From positions 1 through 23,718 of the forward strand of contig JADGJL010000362.1 in NCBI GenBank assembly GCA_027600665.1: DNA of 23,718 bases. The letters run 5' to 3'. The notes beneath the pieces were generated by a model, which saw only the letters and a program-made list of their open reading frames with translations, was not told where the DNA came from and ran no database searches. Positions within the stretch are counted from its first letter, which is position 1, and every line of letters begins with the position of its first letter. The translations under genes and the position numbers were made by a program. Source of the DNA: Irineochytrium annulatum (taxonomy: Eukaryota; Chytridiomycota; Chytridiomycetes; Chytridiales; Chytridiaceae). Shown here piece after piece: positions 9,495 to 20,200 of the stretch.

Positions 9495-11389
9495 ATGGAT
9501 GAGGACTTGCTCAACGATTTGGACGACCTTGTGGGCGACGATGCGCCTGACGATGTTGAGCGGGATGCCAACGAAGGTGACGCGGATGCCATGGACGAGG
9601 AGGCCGACGGCGTCGCGGCGATGGTTGCGGAGGTGAACAGCCTCTCTCAGATCAGCAAGTTCATCAACTCGCGGGCTTTGAGGGACGTTTTGCAGGTGAG
9701 GGATGGGATCTCATCAGCATTACGCTCGTGTGGAAGGAAATAAAGTTAACAGTGCTCTTCTTGATAGAAAATCAATACATTTGGCATGGCGCCACGGACC
9801 GCAGCTCAGAACACTGGCCCCGTCGAGGACGACCCGGAGTACAAGACTGTCGTCGCCGCCACGAACATCAGCGTGGAAATGGACAACGAAATTCTGGTCG
9901 TGCATAAGGTATAATATCAACATTTTCCTTTTCTGTGTGGCCTTGCGGTTGTTAAACATTGTGGATCTCTTTTCTGAAGCTGTGCACCAGTTTATTCGAG
10001 ACAAGTACGCGCCGAGATTTCCGGAACTGGAATCGTTGATCCCAAATGCGTACGACTACGCGAGGACGGTCAAGTTGATTTTGAACGAGACCGTGAGTGT
10101 TTGCTGTGTCTTCATTTCCTTTGCGCTTTGGCCATTTGAGCAGCAGTCTAATGCTTTACATTAGGATTTGATGAAGCTTGACTTGAAGTCGCTTCTGCCG
10201 TCAGCCACGGTCATGATCGTCACAGTGACAGCGACCACGACGAACGGTCGACAACTGACTGACGAAGAGCTTGACGTCGTGTCAAAAGCCTGCGATATTG
10301 CCTTCTCCCTTGAAACCTCAAAACGCAAGGTTAGTATTCTATCAACATGTGTGCTCGTCGTGGTTGTTCTTACATATTAAGCAGATCATCGAGTACATTG
10401 AATCCCGAATGAGCTTTATTGCGCCGAACCTCTCGAACCTGCTAAACAGTGGCGTCGCCGCGAAGTTGATGGGCGTGGCCGGCGGTCTTACGGCGCTGTC
10501 GAAGATACCGTCCTGCAATATCCAAGTGCTTGGGAAGTCGGCGAAGGCCGTGACGGGGTTGCTTGCGAAGGGTCAAGAGAAGCACGCGGGTTTTATTTAT
10601 TATTGCGACTTTGTCCAAAGGCTGCCGAAGGAGTTTAGGAATAAGGCGACGAGGATGATTGCGGCGAAGTAAGTTACCGGTAGCTTGCTTTACGTCTCGC
10701 CGTGCTAAACAGGTCCTCAACTTAATAGGTGCTGTCTTGCCGCGCGAGTCGACCGAGCGCGTGAACACCAAGACGGATCTCTCGGTCGGCAGTTCAGGGA
10801 AGAGGTTGAGAAGAAGCTGGAGAAGGCGCAAGAGCCGCCGCCGGGGAAGAGCATTAAAGCATTGGCCGTTCCGGATGAGGGGCCACGAAGCCGGCGTGGA
10901 GGCAAACGGTAAATATTCATTTTCATTTTCGTCGGCAATTATTGTGTTAAATTATTTCTTGTTTCCCAGTGTGCGGAAGATGAAGGAGCGGTTGGCCGTC
11001 ACCGAGGCGTGGAAGGCTCAAAATCGGATGAAATTTGGGGAGGCCGAGGAGGAGGTCATCTCGGGCGACACGGTGCTCGGCCTCGGCTTGTTAGGGAAGG
11101 AGACAGGGAAAGTCCGGATTCAGGCGGATGCGAACAAGAAGCGTGAGTTCGAGTTCTTGCCTTCGCGGCTCTTTTTCTCTAACTTCTGGTTTATTCATCA
11201 GTGAACGTTGCCAAGAAGCATCGCATGATTGGCGGCTCCAGTGGCTCCACATCCGGCTTGTCATCCTCATTGGCTTTCACACCGATCCAAGGTATTGAGC
11301 TCGAGAATCCAGAGGCGGCCGCTGCCAAGAAGGAGGCGCTGGACATGTCGTCCAAGTATTTCGGGAACCTTTTTTTCAACAAGAAGTAA
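9495..11389 (+). CDS. PRP31: U4/U6 snRNP splicing factor PRP31
   Basis: Eight exons, 9495-9695, 9768-9908, 9991-10092, 10165-10329, 10385-10668, 10729-10908, 10970-11142 and 11202-11389, join to 477 residues (human PRPF31 has 499). PRP31 binds the U4 5' stem-loop with the 15.5K/Snu13 protein and bridges U4/U6 to U5 in the tri-snRNP. An acidic N-terminus precedes the NOSIC/Nop region: FIRDKYAPRFPELESLIPNA, the signature ESRMSFIAPNLS (from about residue 209) and MGVAGGLTALSK. The C-terminal Prp31 domain follows with EPPPGK, RRGGKR, VRKMKERL, NRMKFGE, then SSLAFTPIQGIELENP and KYFGNLF. These segments match the animal protein in order. Nuclear location is expected from the family. No key region is missing. 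Confidence 0.97.
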
Positions 11390-11496
11390 AGATCCGCATG
11401 TGACATGTTTCCAACGTTTGTGGCACCTTGGAACAGAACCCCTTCGCCCAAAAAAGACCGCCGGTCCTCCGTCTGCAACCCAAATCGCCCACCGTC

Positions 11497-13507
11497 ATGG
11501 CTCCCCGTATCATCGACAGCCCGTTCCCGGATGTCCACATTCCCGACGTCGACGTCCACACCCACATCTTCGCTCAGGCCCGGAAGCACCCAAAGAAGAC
11601 AGCCTTCATCGACCCTGCGACAAATGAGGCAATCACATTCGGGGATGTGATTAGGGATGTCGACGCGTGCGTGTCGGGCCTGATCAACAACGTTGGATTC
11701 AAGAAGTGGGACACTCTTGCTATCTTCAGGTGAGAGACAGCATGGGACTTTTGTCGCGGTGTTGTATCCCTAAGGCATGCTTCCACAGCCCCAACTGCGT
11801 GGATTACGCTATTGCCGTGCATGCCGTCATTAAGGCCGGAGGCACCATAACTACTGCGAATCCTTCATACGTCGCCAGCGAGCTGATGCATCAACTCACG
11901 GACGCGGACGCCTCCATTCTTATCACAAACAAGGAACTTTTGCCCGTCGCGCTTCAGGCCGCGGCTGCCGCCAACATCCCAAAAAACAAGGTCTTCCTCT
12001 TCTCAGGCGCCGAGGATGGGTTTAAAGGCTTCCGGGATATTTTCTCGACGCGGGCGCCGCCGACTATCAAGTTCACAAAGGAGGAGCTGTACACTCGGCC
12101 AGCTTACCTATGCTATTCCAGCGGGACCACGGGCCGCTCGAAGGTAAGCTCGCTCATATGTCTCTCCTATTGAATACTCACGATTATGGCGAAACAGGGC
12201 GTCGAAACCACCCACATAAACATGGTTGCCAACACGCTCCAGTTCAAGCAGTTCTCCGACCTCCACGGTGACTTTCAGGGCGACATGACCTACGCAGGAA
12301 TCCTCCCCTTTTATCACATCTACGGCCTATACGCCTTCATCCACATGTCCATCCTCAACCTCCACTCGGTCGTCGTCGTACCCAAGTTCGACTTCGAGTC
12401 GTACCTGAAGATCATGGCGAAGTACAAGGTCACGGTGTCGCATATCGTGCCGCCCGTCGCGGTCGCGCTGGCGAAGAGCCCACTCGTTGACGGGTATAAG
12501 TTCCCGCATTTGAAGTTTATCATGTCGGCCGCCGCGCCCCTAGGGATCGAGGTTGGGCTGGAGGTGTCGAGGAGGCTGGGGGTGCCCATTGTGCAGGGCT
12601 ATGGCATGACGGAGGTATGAGCGCTTTTGTGTGGTTAACGGAATTCAAAATGAGATGTCGTCTGTTTCAGATGTCCCCGCTGACGCACATGATGTCGCCA
12701 AGTATGTACCTTTCCTTTTTGTGCCTCTACATTCTTTCTTACATGACCCAACAGCCCGACCCGTCCCCGGCGCGAGCGGTCAGCTCGGTCCAAGTATGCA
12801 GTGCAGGCTCGTCTCGCCCACGACCGGGCAGGACGTCGCGCTCGGAGAGGAGGGCGAAGTGTGGGTCCGCGGCCCGAACCGGATGAAGGGATACAGGAAG
12901 AACCCGAAGGCGACGGCGGAGACAATCGACGATGACGGATGGCTTCACACGGGTATGCCCATTATCATTTAGATGTTAGTTGTTTTTGGCTGAGAAGGCG
13001 TGTTTAAGGTGATGTGGCGTACATGGACAAGCACGGGTTCTTCTACATCGTCGACCGGATTAAGGAACTTATTAAGTGAGGGTATCAATTACATACGTTG
13101 ACTGATAGCCTGAATCAGGTATAAGGGCCTCCAGGTGGCGCCCGCGGAGCTGGAGGCGGTCCTCCTGACGCACCCGGCGATCGCCGACGCCGCGGTCATC
13201 CCCCGTCCGGACGAGCGCGCAGGGGAGGTGCCGAGGGCTTATGTTGTTCTGAAGGTGAGGCCTTTAGTCTGAATGTGGGTTTGGCTGACAGTGGTCGGTT
13301 TTGTAGCCGAATGCGAAGGCGACCGAAAGCGAGATTAGGGCGTTTGTTGAGGGAAAGGTGGCTCAACACAAGCGTCTCCGCGGCGGCGTCGCGTTCATTG
13401 CGGAGGTGCCAAAGTCCGCGTCGGGGAAGATCCTGAGGCGAATGCTTCGCGCGCAAGACGCTGAGGAGAGGAAGGCGCTGGCGGCGAAGAGTGCGGCCAA
13501 GCTTTGA
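11497..13507 (+). CDS. 4-coumarate-CoA-ligase-like acyl-CoA synthetase, peroxisomal
   Basis: Eight exons, 11497-11729, 11789-12143, 12198-12614, 12671-12701, 12755-12952, 13009-13075, 13119-13254 and 13307-13507, join to 545 residues, the normal 4CL length. This ANL-superfamily enzyme activates a carboxylic acid with ATP to an acyl-AMP and then transfers it to CoA. Motifs in order: P-loop [10 protein letters not shown] (187-196), QGYGMTE (329-335), GWLHTGD with the ribose-binding Asp at 413, [14 protein letters not shown] around 430, and the adenylation Lys at 520 in PKSASGK. The protein ends in AKL, a type-1 peroxisome signal, so it probably works in the peroxisome on an aromatic or fatty acid. 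Fungi lack lignin, so coumarate should not be assumed. Exon 4 is only 31 nt. The ATG at 11497 has an ACCGTCATGG context; PRP31 ends about 110 nt upstream on the same strand. Confidence 0.93.
12671..12701 (+). other. 31-nt microexon of the acyl-CoA ligase gene
   Basis: It is flanked by a GTTTCAG acceptor and a GTATGT donor and encodes [10 protein letters not shown] plus one base. It directly follows QGYGMTE. The next exon then reads [14 protein letters not shown], so the loop that follows motif A5 in this family is only complete if the microexon is used. Confidence 0.85.
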
Positions 13508-13750
13508 GAGGCGCTTTGTATTCTGTGGGACCTTTCGTTATCCTAGCAGCACCTTTTGGACATTACATTACTTTTTGGCTGTTATATTTGTTTGATATTG
13601 TACGAATAAAGGAAAAAGTTTAGCGCTCTACTTTCAAATTCGACGATAATGTAGCTTTCATAAAGGGGAAAGTGTGAATAATGGTCATTGATAACTTAGA
13701 GAACTCCTCTAATTCAGGAATCTGTGGAAGAACCTCAACGTTTAATCTCT
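13508..13750. other. Convergent intergenic region
   Basis: This 243-nt AT-rich spacer lies between the stop codons of the acyl-CoA ligase (+) and the exchanger (-). It holds both 3' UTRs and no gene that I can see. Confidence 0.7.
13605..13610 (+). terminator. Polyadenylation signal AATAAA
   Basis: A canonical hexamer lies 98 nt after the acyl-CoA ligase stop codon, preceded by a T-rich stretch (GTTATATTTGTTTGATATTG), as expected for a 3' end. Confidence 0.55.
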
Positions 13751-15956
13751 CTAATGGTCCTGAGCCGTCTGCTCCTCGATCTTCTCGTCAAGCGCGGTCC
13801 TAGCCACGTAGCTCGAGCTCTCTTTCGGGATGGTGAAGGTCGAGCTCTTCTTAACCAGGGCCTCCATGTCGAGCGCGCTCGTCTGCTTGCGGGAGGCCAC
13901 CGACTGCTTCCTGGACGAAGAGGGCACGTCTGACGAGTCCTCGAGCGCGATGGGCTCGACGGGCGGGAAGAGCCGCTTGGGTGTGAAGGTGTCCACGCGG
14001 TGGTTGTTGGTGAAGTGAGGGCGGATGTACCTTTAATCATCACGTAAGTCTTATGCCTTTCAAGAGAGAACACATGCTTAGCAGTAGGTACTCACTTGGC
14101 GTCCAGCTGGTACAGCCAGTTGAAGACGGGCTTCGACTCGGCCTCGTGCTGACCCTCCTCCTCATCCCCCTCAACCATGTTGTAGTCCTCCGAATGCTTC
14201 TCCCCGTCCTTCCCCTCAGTCCTAACCTTAATCACCTGCTTCCCATCCGCATCCACCTCTCCCGCTCCGTGGTGTTCTCCATCATCCACAGCCTCATGCC
14301 CCTCCCCCTCCGAGTGCGGCGCGACGATCTTCAGCCAGACAAGCATGTAAGGAGTCAGACCGCCGAAGATAATGACGGTGATGACGACGACCATGACGGT
14401 CGTGCCGAAAATGATGCCCTTGACGTCCGGGTCGAAGACCGGGATCTCGAGGAAGGAGACGCCGAGGGCGAAGGCGACGGCGCCCCGGAGGCCGGAGAAC
14501 CAGATCAAGGTCTGTTGGTTCAGGGGCACTGGCTCTTCCTTTTTGAGGATCATGTTGCGGATGCCGAAGATGATGAAGACGTGCGTGCGGGAGACGAGGA
14601 TGGAGATCTGAGAGTACGGGGGTTAGCGAGTGGTACGCGACATATGTTAGGGTAACCGATTACTTACGACGGCAAACACGATCATGAGCGGGTCGTAGAC
14701 GGTCTTGCCACCGAAGGACAGGAGGCCGAGACCCAAGTACAGGAAGATAAAGCACTCGCACATGAACGCGATGACCCTCAGCGTGACCCGAATGGTTCTC
14801 CTGGCCTCCTCACTCAAGTTCCCGGCCGCGTACTGCGCCATCGTGATGCCGCAGAAGAAGATGCTGATGATGCCCGTGAGCTGCAGCACATCCGCGAGCA
14901 GGTAGCTCGAGTACGCGAAGATGAGCAACATGGTCATCTCGTAGACGTGGCTGTCGGGCATCTTAACGTGCTTTGTGATGTAGGCGAAGATGAGCGCCAT
15001 AGCGCATCCGACCATGAAAGACCCAATGAAGACGCCCGCGCTCGCAAATACGGAGATGAAGAACGGTCCGACGCCAACCTTCATTTTGGGGTCGGCGATC
15101 TCGGTGAAGAAGCGGAAAAGAATGATGGCGACGGCGTCGTTGAGGGCGGACTCGCCGAAGATGAGCATGTAGAGGCGCTTGTCGACGTTTGACGGCAATA
15201 AGGAAAGCACAGTGACCGGGTCGGTGGAGGAGATGAGGGAGCCGAAGACGAGGGACTCGGCAAGCGACCAGGGAAAGATGAGCTTAGAGAAGAAGAACAT
15301 CATGGTCGAGCAGATGAAGGTCGAGTAGAGCGCTCCCGCGAAGGCGAGGGAGACGATCGTGACGATGTTGCCGAAAAAGGTAACGCGCTGCAGCGTAAAG
15401 CCGCCCTATTGCAGAGGAGATCGCGCGTTAGACATTTAAGGAGTGGCATGGCAGGTTGGAGGGGTGTGTCAGGTAGAGAGGGTGTAGGTGATCTAAAGGC
15501 ATTGTGGGCTTGAAAGAGAGAATAGCTCCACTCGCTTCTCGTACACCCCAATCCGCCCGGGTGCTAGAGGACGAGGCAATTCTACTAGCTTCGCTTCGCT
15601 CGCGCCTTTTTTAAGGGCTGCCTCCAATCGCTCTCGTTCCCGATCACCTCAGCGAAAAAGAAACATACCTCGAAGATAATCGGCGGCAGGAGCACCATGT
15701 AAAAGAAATCCGAGCTGAGCTGAATATCATGGTTGTGCTCGTCGTAGCTCATTGCCGTCCAACCCATAGCCACAACGACGCCCAAGAGGATGGTGACGGC
15801 CGTCTCGCTCAGGTAGTGGAACTTCATCCTGTGGAGGAAGCCGTTGATGTTCATGCTTATGAGAACCATAGAGAGCAAGAGGAGGGCCCTGATGAAGAGG
15901 GCGTGCGTGGCCTCGGTGGCCGAGGCCGTCTCGCCGACGGTCGTGAACTCGCCCAT
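13751..15956 (-). CDS. Endosomal/vacuolar Na+(K+)/H+ exchanger, NHX/CPA1 family
   Basis: Four exons, 15956-15669, 15405-14668, 14607-14096 and 14030-13751, join to 605 residues. CPA1 exchangers swap lumenal H+ for cytosolic Na+ or K+ and set endosome/vacuole pH. The signature amiloride-binding segment FYMVLLPPIIFE (85-96) is followed by SSTDPVTVL, the catalytic FGESALNDAVAI with N185-D186 (the ND pair of electroneutral exchangers), FCGITMAQYA, and GLRGAVAFAL with the conserved Arg 383. About a dozen hydrophobic segments run from residue 18 to about 435. The C-terminal tail is hydrophilic, first very acidic and His-rich, then Ser-rich, as in fungal Nhx1. The first intron is 263 nt, the longest in the window, yet its removal joins PPIIFE to GGFTLQRVTFFGN exactly as in the family. 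It converges with the acyl-CoA ligase gene. Confidence 0.95.
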
Positions 15957-16525
15957 TGTACAGGGAGAATTCGCAGACGGGACGTGTGCGGTGGGGAACG
16001 ACGGAGGAAGGGCGAGCCGCCTAGTGTGCCGGGGGGGTGTCGAACGACGAGGGAAAATATGAAGGGAAGAGATGAGCGCCCTGGCGCGCTGTGCGAGTCA
16101 CTTGAAAGGCTCTGAGGCTGTAAATCGGCTCAATGGCGATCGCATTGTCGTCGCGAGACTGTGCTTACGTATCGTGGCCGGATGTACATCGATTTGCTCA
16201 TCAGATTTACGCGGAACGGCGATCTGATCAGGGAGGGGGCGACCTGTCTGTCAAACTCGTCGGAGACTGAAGATGCGACGGTGGCTTTCCATTGTTTCGC
16301 ATTTTCAAACCGCTTGCAAACTGCTGCAGAAAGCAAACAGGACAGTGGGAAGAAGGCGTATGAACGGGAATTAGATGTAAGACCGCAACAAGTGGAAGGT
16401 GTAATGAGTAACCAAAGAAAGCCGAAGAATGAGGCCACCCCAGATGCCGTCCACCGTTAAGTTTTAACCAGCCTATTAATATGTAACAACGAAGCATGTG
16501 TGCAGGTGCTCTCTATCTAAGATGT

Positions 16526-16559
16526 TAGGTGAGCCTTAGTAATAGGTAAGCCTCAGTAA
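16526..16559. repeat. Tandem 17-bp direct repeat, two copies
   Basis: TAGGTGAGCCTTAGTAA (16526-16542) is directly followed by TAGGTAAGCCTCAGTAA (16543-16559), identical at 15 of 17 positions. It lies about 570 nt upstream of the exchanger start codon. Function is unknown. Confidence 0.85.
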
Positions 16560-16604
16560 AGCACATGCATCATCAGTATGAAGTTATTTACCACAGATAT
16601 ACAT

Positions 16605-16830
16605 GCAAAGATGTAGTTAATCAATATTGTGCCATTAACCGCCACGTGCGAAACTAAACAACTGGCGAGGGCGCTGAGTGGGAACTTTTGGTACCGGATA
16701 GAGTTGAAAGGAAAGGACCTGCGAGATGCAGAACAGAAGTATTAGGCTCACGTTTCCAGCGAAATTCAGTTACGAACATATGAGCAAAGATGTAGCGTTA
16801 AGGTGGAGTAACCTACCACCGCAACGTGCG
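16605..16830. repeat. Degenerate direct repeat with ~179-nt spacing
   Basis: GCAAAGATGTAG occurs at 16605-16616 and 16783-16794. CCGCCACGTGCG at 16639-16650 is matched by CCGCAACGTGCG at 16819-16830. The same order and nearly equal spacing (178 and 180 nt) suggest an old duplication of roughly 50-180 bp. Confidence 0.6.
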
Positions 16831-17268
16831 GTACTTAACACATGAAAACGAAAATCGGCAATGGCGACATGAGAAAAGACGAGGAAACACAAGAAGTAGT
16901 CGATAAAATATAACGAAATGGCACGTGTAAGATAAGCATGAGAATTGTTTGTAAAATGAGGAGCCGAGAGACTACAGCAGCCAATGAGTGATGTTGTTCG
17001 TTAGAAAGCAGCTTGAGCAAGGAAGGCATGAGAGAAAAATTAGTATGAAACGCCGTGTGCCGGAATAATGATAGAAAAATAAAGAAACTGGAAATGATAA
17101 TCGAATAGTTTAGAAAGGGGTGAGTAATAAATGAAACTTAAGATGTAACAGACGAGATTGCGGAGCAAAATGGATGGTCGATTTGATGAACGGGAAAAGA
17201 AAAGTTCTAATGATGGACAAAAGGTAAAAAGTCTTTTAACAAGGGAATACTTGAGGTCATACAGTGCC

Positions 17269-20200
17269 CTAAAGTGTCATACCGAACCTCGTTGTCAAGT
17301 TCGGCAACTTAACCACGCTGGGGACGATAATAAAAGCCAGGAAAACAAGTAGCCAGAACATAAACAGCACGGTCGAAAACGCAATCCTCCTCCTCCTCCG
17401 CCTGAGCTCATCCCTAGACAGCGCAGGTTCCTCAAACTTGGTAATTACCCACATGATGAGCATGCTGTGCCCGTCGTCAACGTACTTGATCAGCGTAGCC
17501 GGGAACAGGATGAACATGATGATGTGCGTAAGGAAGAGGTCCATGGGCCACTCGACCATCTCAACGGTCTTGCAGATCAGTTCGCGGAAGGGCACGTAGA
17601 GCGCCCGAACACCGAGCCTGTGCCACCTTCCGTCCCACCAGGCAAGGTTCGCGTCCTCGGTGTCCATCTCCCTCGGGAGGGTGGCGTAGATCCAGCGCGC
17701 AAGGGCACGGTGCGTGATCCAGACGGACATAAGGTAGAGGAGCGCGACGCTGAGCTGCCAAACGGAGACGACCCAGGCGCCAGCGAGCGGGAGGGCAAAG
17801 AACACCAGAAGCGAAAAGACCCGCGCGATGATGACGGTGACGGGGGCAACGCCGTCCGTGGTGAGGCCACCGAGGCAGGGGCCGATGAGGACAGTAGCAA
17901 CCTCGAGCGCGAGGAGGAAGACGAAGTTGAGGACGAGGGGTGCGATGGCGCCAACGAGGACCTCGGCGACCTTAAGCCTGCCGTTGTTGGACCCGCTCCC
18001 GACTGTATAGATGACGATGCCGGCGGCGGCGACGACGGTGGGGAACACGAGTTCGCGAAGCCAGATGACGCTCCTGGTCGCGCGGCGCTGGTGGGTTCCC
18101 TTATTCTTCCTCTTTTTCTCCCCAGGCGGCGACCGCCTGTGGCCCGTGATCTGGGCCCGGACGCTGCGGCGCCAGTCGATCCAGCTGCCTTCCTTGTTGT
18201 CGTCGCCCCTGCGCACGCCGCTACCGAACCAGCGCAATGTTCGCGCATAGTCTTCCATAAAGTCGCCAAACCGGAATTGATGTGGGTTGTAGAAGAAAGG
18301 CGCGACGACGAGGGGGGGGACGGACGCCCAGAAGAAGATCAGGCCGTAGGTCGCGCCGCGGCCGGCCGTGCTGGCGTAGAGCAGGCCGCCTATGAGGAGC
18401 AGGCCCATCGCAAGGGCGATGTCGTGGTAGTTCGTCAAGAGGAAGTGGAACGGCTTGCGGACAACCTCGATCGACCGACCAGTCTGGACGTGCCTAGCCT
18501 GTCCGTAAGTGGTGGTTCCGAGGAACGAACGGGCCCAGGTCTGGGTTGACAGGATAGAGAAGACGAGCGAGAGCGAGCCGAGCTGGCGGAGGTACCGCAG
18601 AATCGAGTTCGTGCCGGACTCGAAGGCCGTGTGCGTGAGAACGGGGACCAAGATAATAAAGAACACAGGAATGCTATTAAAGCATTTGTCAGCAATCTCA
18701 GGAGACTAGGCAGTAACATAAGAAACTTACAAAGTCAACACGATGATCCTCTCCCAATCGTAAATAGGGTTCATCTGGACGCAATGTTTCGGTGCCGGGT
18801 AGTTCTTGACCTGAGTCTGGTTGAATGTAATCCCGTCACCGAGGATGTCCCAGTTCGGGCACGGCGTCAGGTTGCTTGCGAGAGCGCCGAGGCAGACGAG
18901 AAGGAGAACAAAGGTCTGAAGGGAGGCCATAGCCATAACGTTCGACAAAACATAGCCCGGGTTCGCGAAGAAGAACGTCATGAGCCGGTCGAAGGGCAGA
19001 GCCGTCCCGATGCGGTGCTGTTCACGGGACATGACCTGCTCGGACATACCCATCGCAAGCTTGGAGAAGTAGCCCATAACGGAGTTCACACCTGCGCATG
19101 ACATTATCAGTAACATACCAATGAATTAAAAGACAGCTTAACACATACCTAAATCCTTGCCCTTCCCCACCTGCATGTACTCCGCATGCTTGTTCACGCC
19201 ACCCCTCATGAACACCATCATACCCGCGAAAATATCCTCGTTCAGATGCAGACCCCTCTGAGCCTTCGACACACCGCCCCTGGATAAAGCATACGGCAAG
19301 TTCCAAAAGTCGGGGTGGCCGTAGTGCATCCTAGCACCAAGCTTGTTCAAAATCGGCTGGTTCAAAGACACGAGCGTCGTCTCCGTGGTAGCGGACATGT
19401 CGGCGACGGCACCGACACCGTGGGTGAAGATATTCTCTCGAAGGCCGACAAGGGCCACGGGCGGCGAGCGAGGGTCGCGGTTGAACTCGTTCAGAATCGA
19501 GCGAACCTTCAAGCACTCTGATGATTAAAGGGTTAGGACAAGGGCATCAAGGATAACATAATGACATAAACGCACCCTCAAAGTAATGGTCCTGGTTTGC
19601 GTCGATCGTCTCGACAAACTCGCCGCGTGTGAAAAAGACACCGTGGTTCTGGTTGCAACCCTTGCCGTCACCGAGAATCGGCCAGCCGGGTAGCTCAACC
19701 GTGATCCTCGGGATGAATCCACCGGCCGCATCCCTCTCGCAGTACCCATCAATAAGATGCGAGAACACCCTTTCTCCCGTCAAGCTCGCGACTTTCTCCG
19801 GGTACACAATATTCAAGCCCCTCCACGTCTCCAAGCAGATCTTGATGTCCTCCCTCTCGCCCTCGGACATTTCGCTGTACATCTGCGCCGAGACGACGAC
19901 GCGGAACTTGGCGTCGACGAGCCTGCGGACCTCGCGCTCACGATTCTCAGGCGAGAAGCGCGAGAGCTCTTCCTCGCATTCGAGCGAGTGGAGCAGGCAG
20001 AGGGCGTCGCGGTACTTTTGGAAGCCGGCGATTGTGCGGTAGAGCGTCTGAGACCGGTTCGAGCACCATATCCGCGTCTTAAGGACCAGGGAGGGCGGGA
20101 AGGACTGCGGGTTCGCGGGGTCGGGCTGATTGTCCAAGTTTGAGATGGCTGTGGGGAGACACATTTAAGTACATGCGGCAGTTGAGCCAAAGAAGAAACG

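Larger units (their letters stand above)
15957..17268. other. Gene-free region upstream of NHX and downstream of FKS1
   Basis: About 1.3 kb. The first 200 nt or so are GC-rich and probably 5' UTR/promoter of the exchanger. The rest is AT-richer. An open frame at about 16182-16460 (+) and others are short and unrecognised. Two CACGTG palindromes (16643-16648 and 16922-16927) match the core site of bHLH factors. Short repeats are listed separately. I see no RNA gene. Confidence 0.6.

Noticed and set aside
16161..16460. 99-codon open frame (+) upstream of the exchanger
   Set aside because: It starts at GTG; the first ATG is near 16182. The translation shows no family, membrane segment or signal peptide.
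17467..18549. 360-codon open frame on the plus strand
   Set aside because: It lies antisense to the last FKS1 exon, whose minus-strand frame has clear membrane helices and family similarity. The plus frame is a charged, low-complexity shadow produced by GC-rich codon bias.
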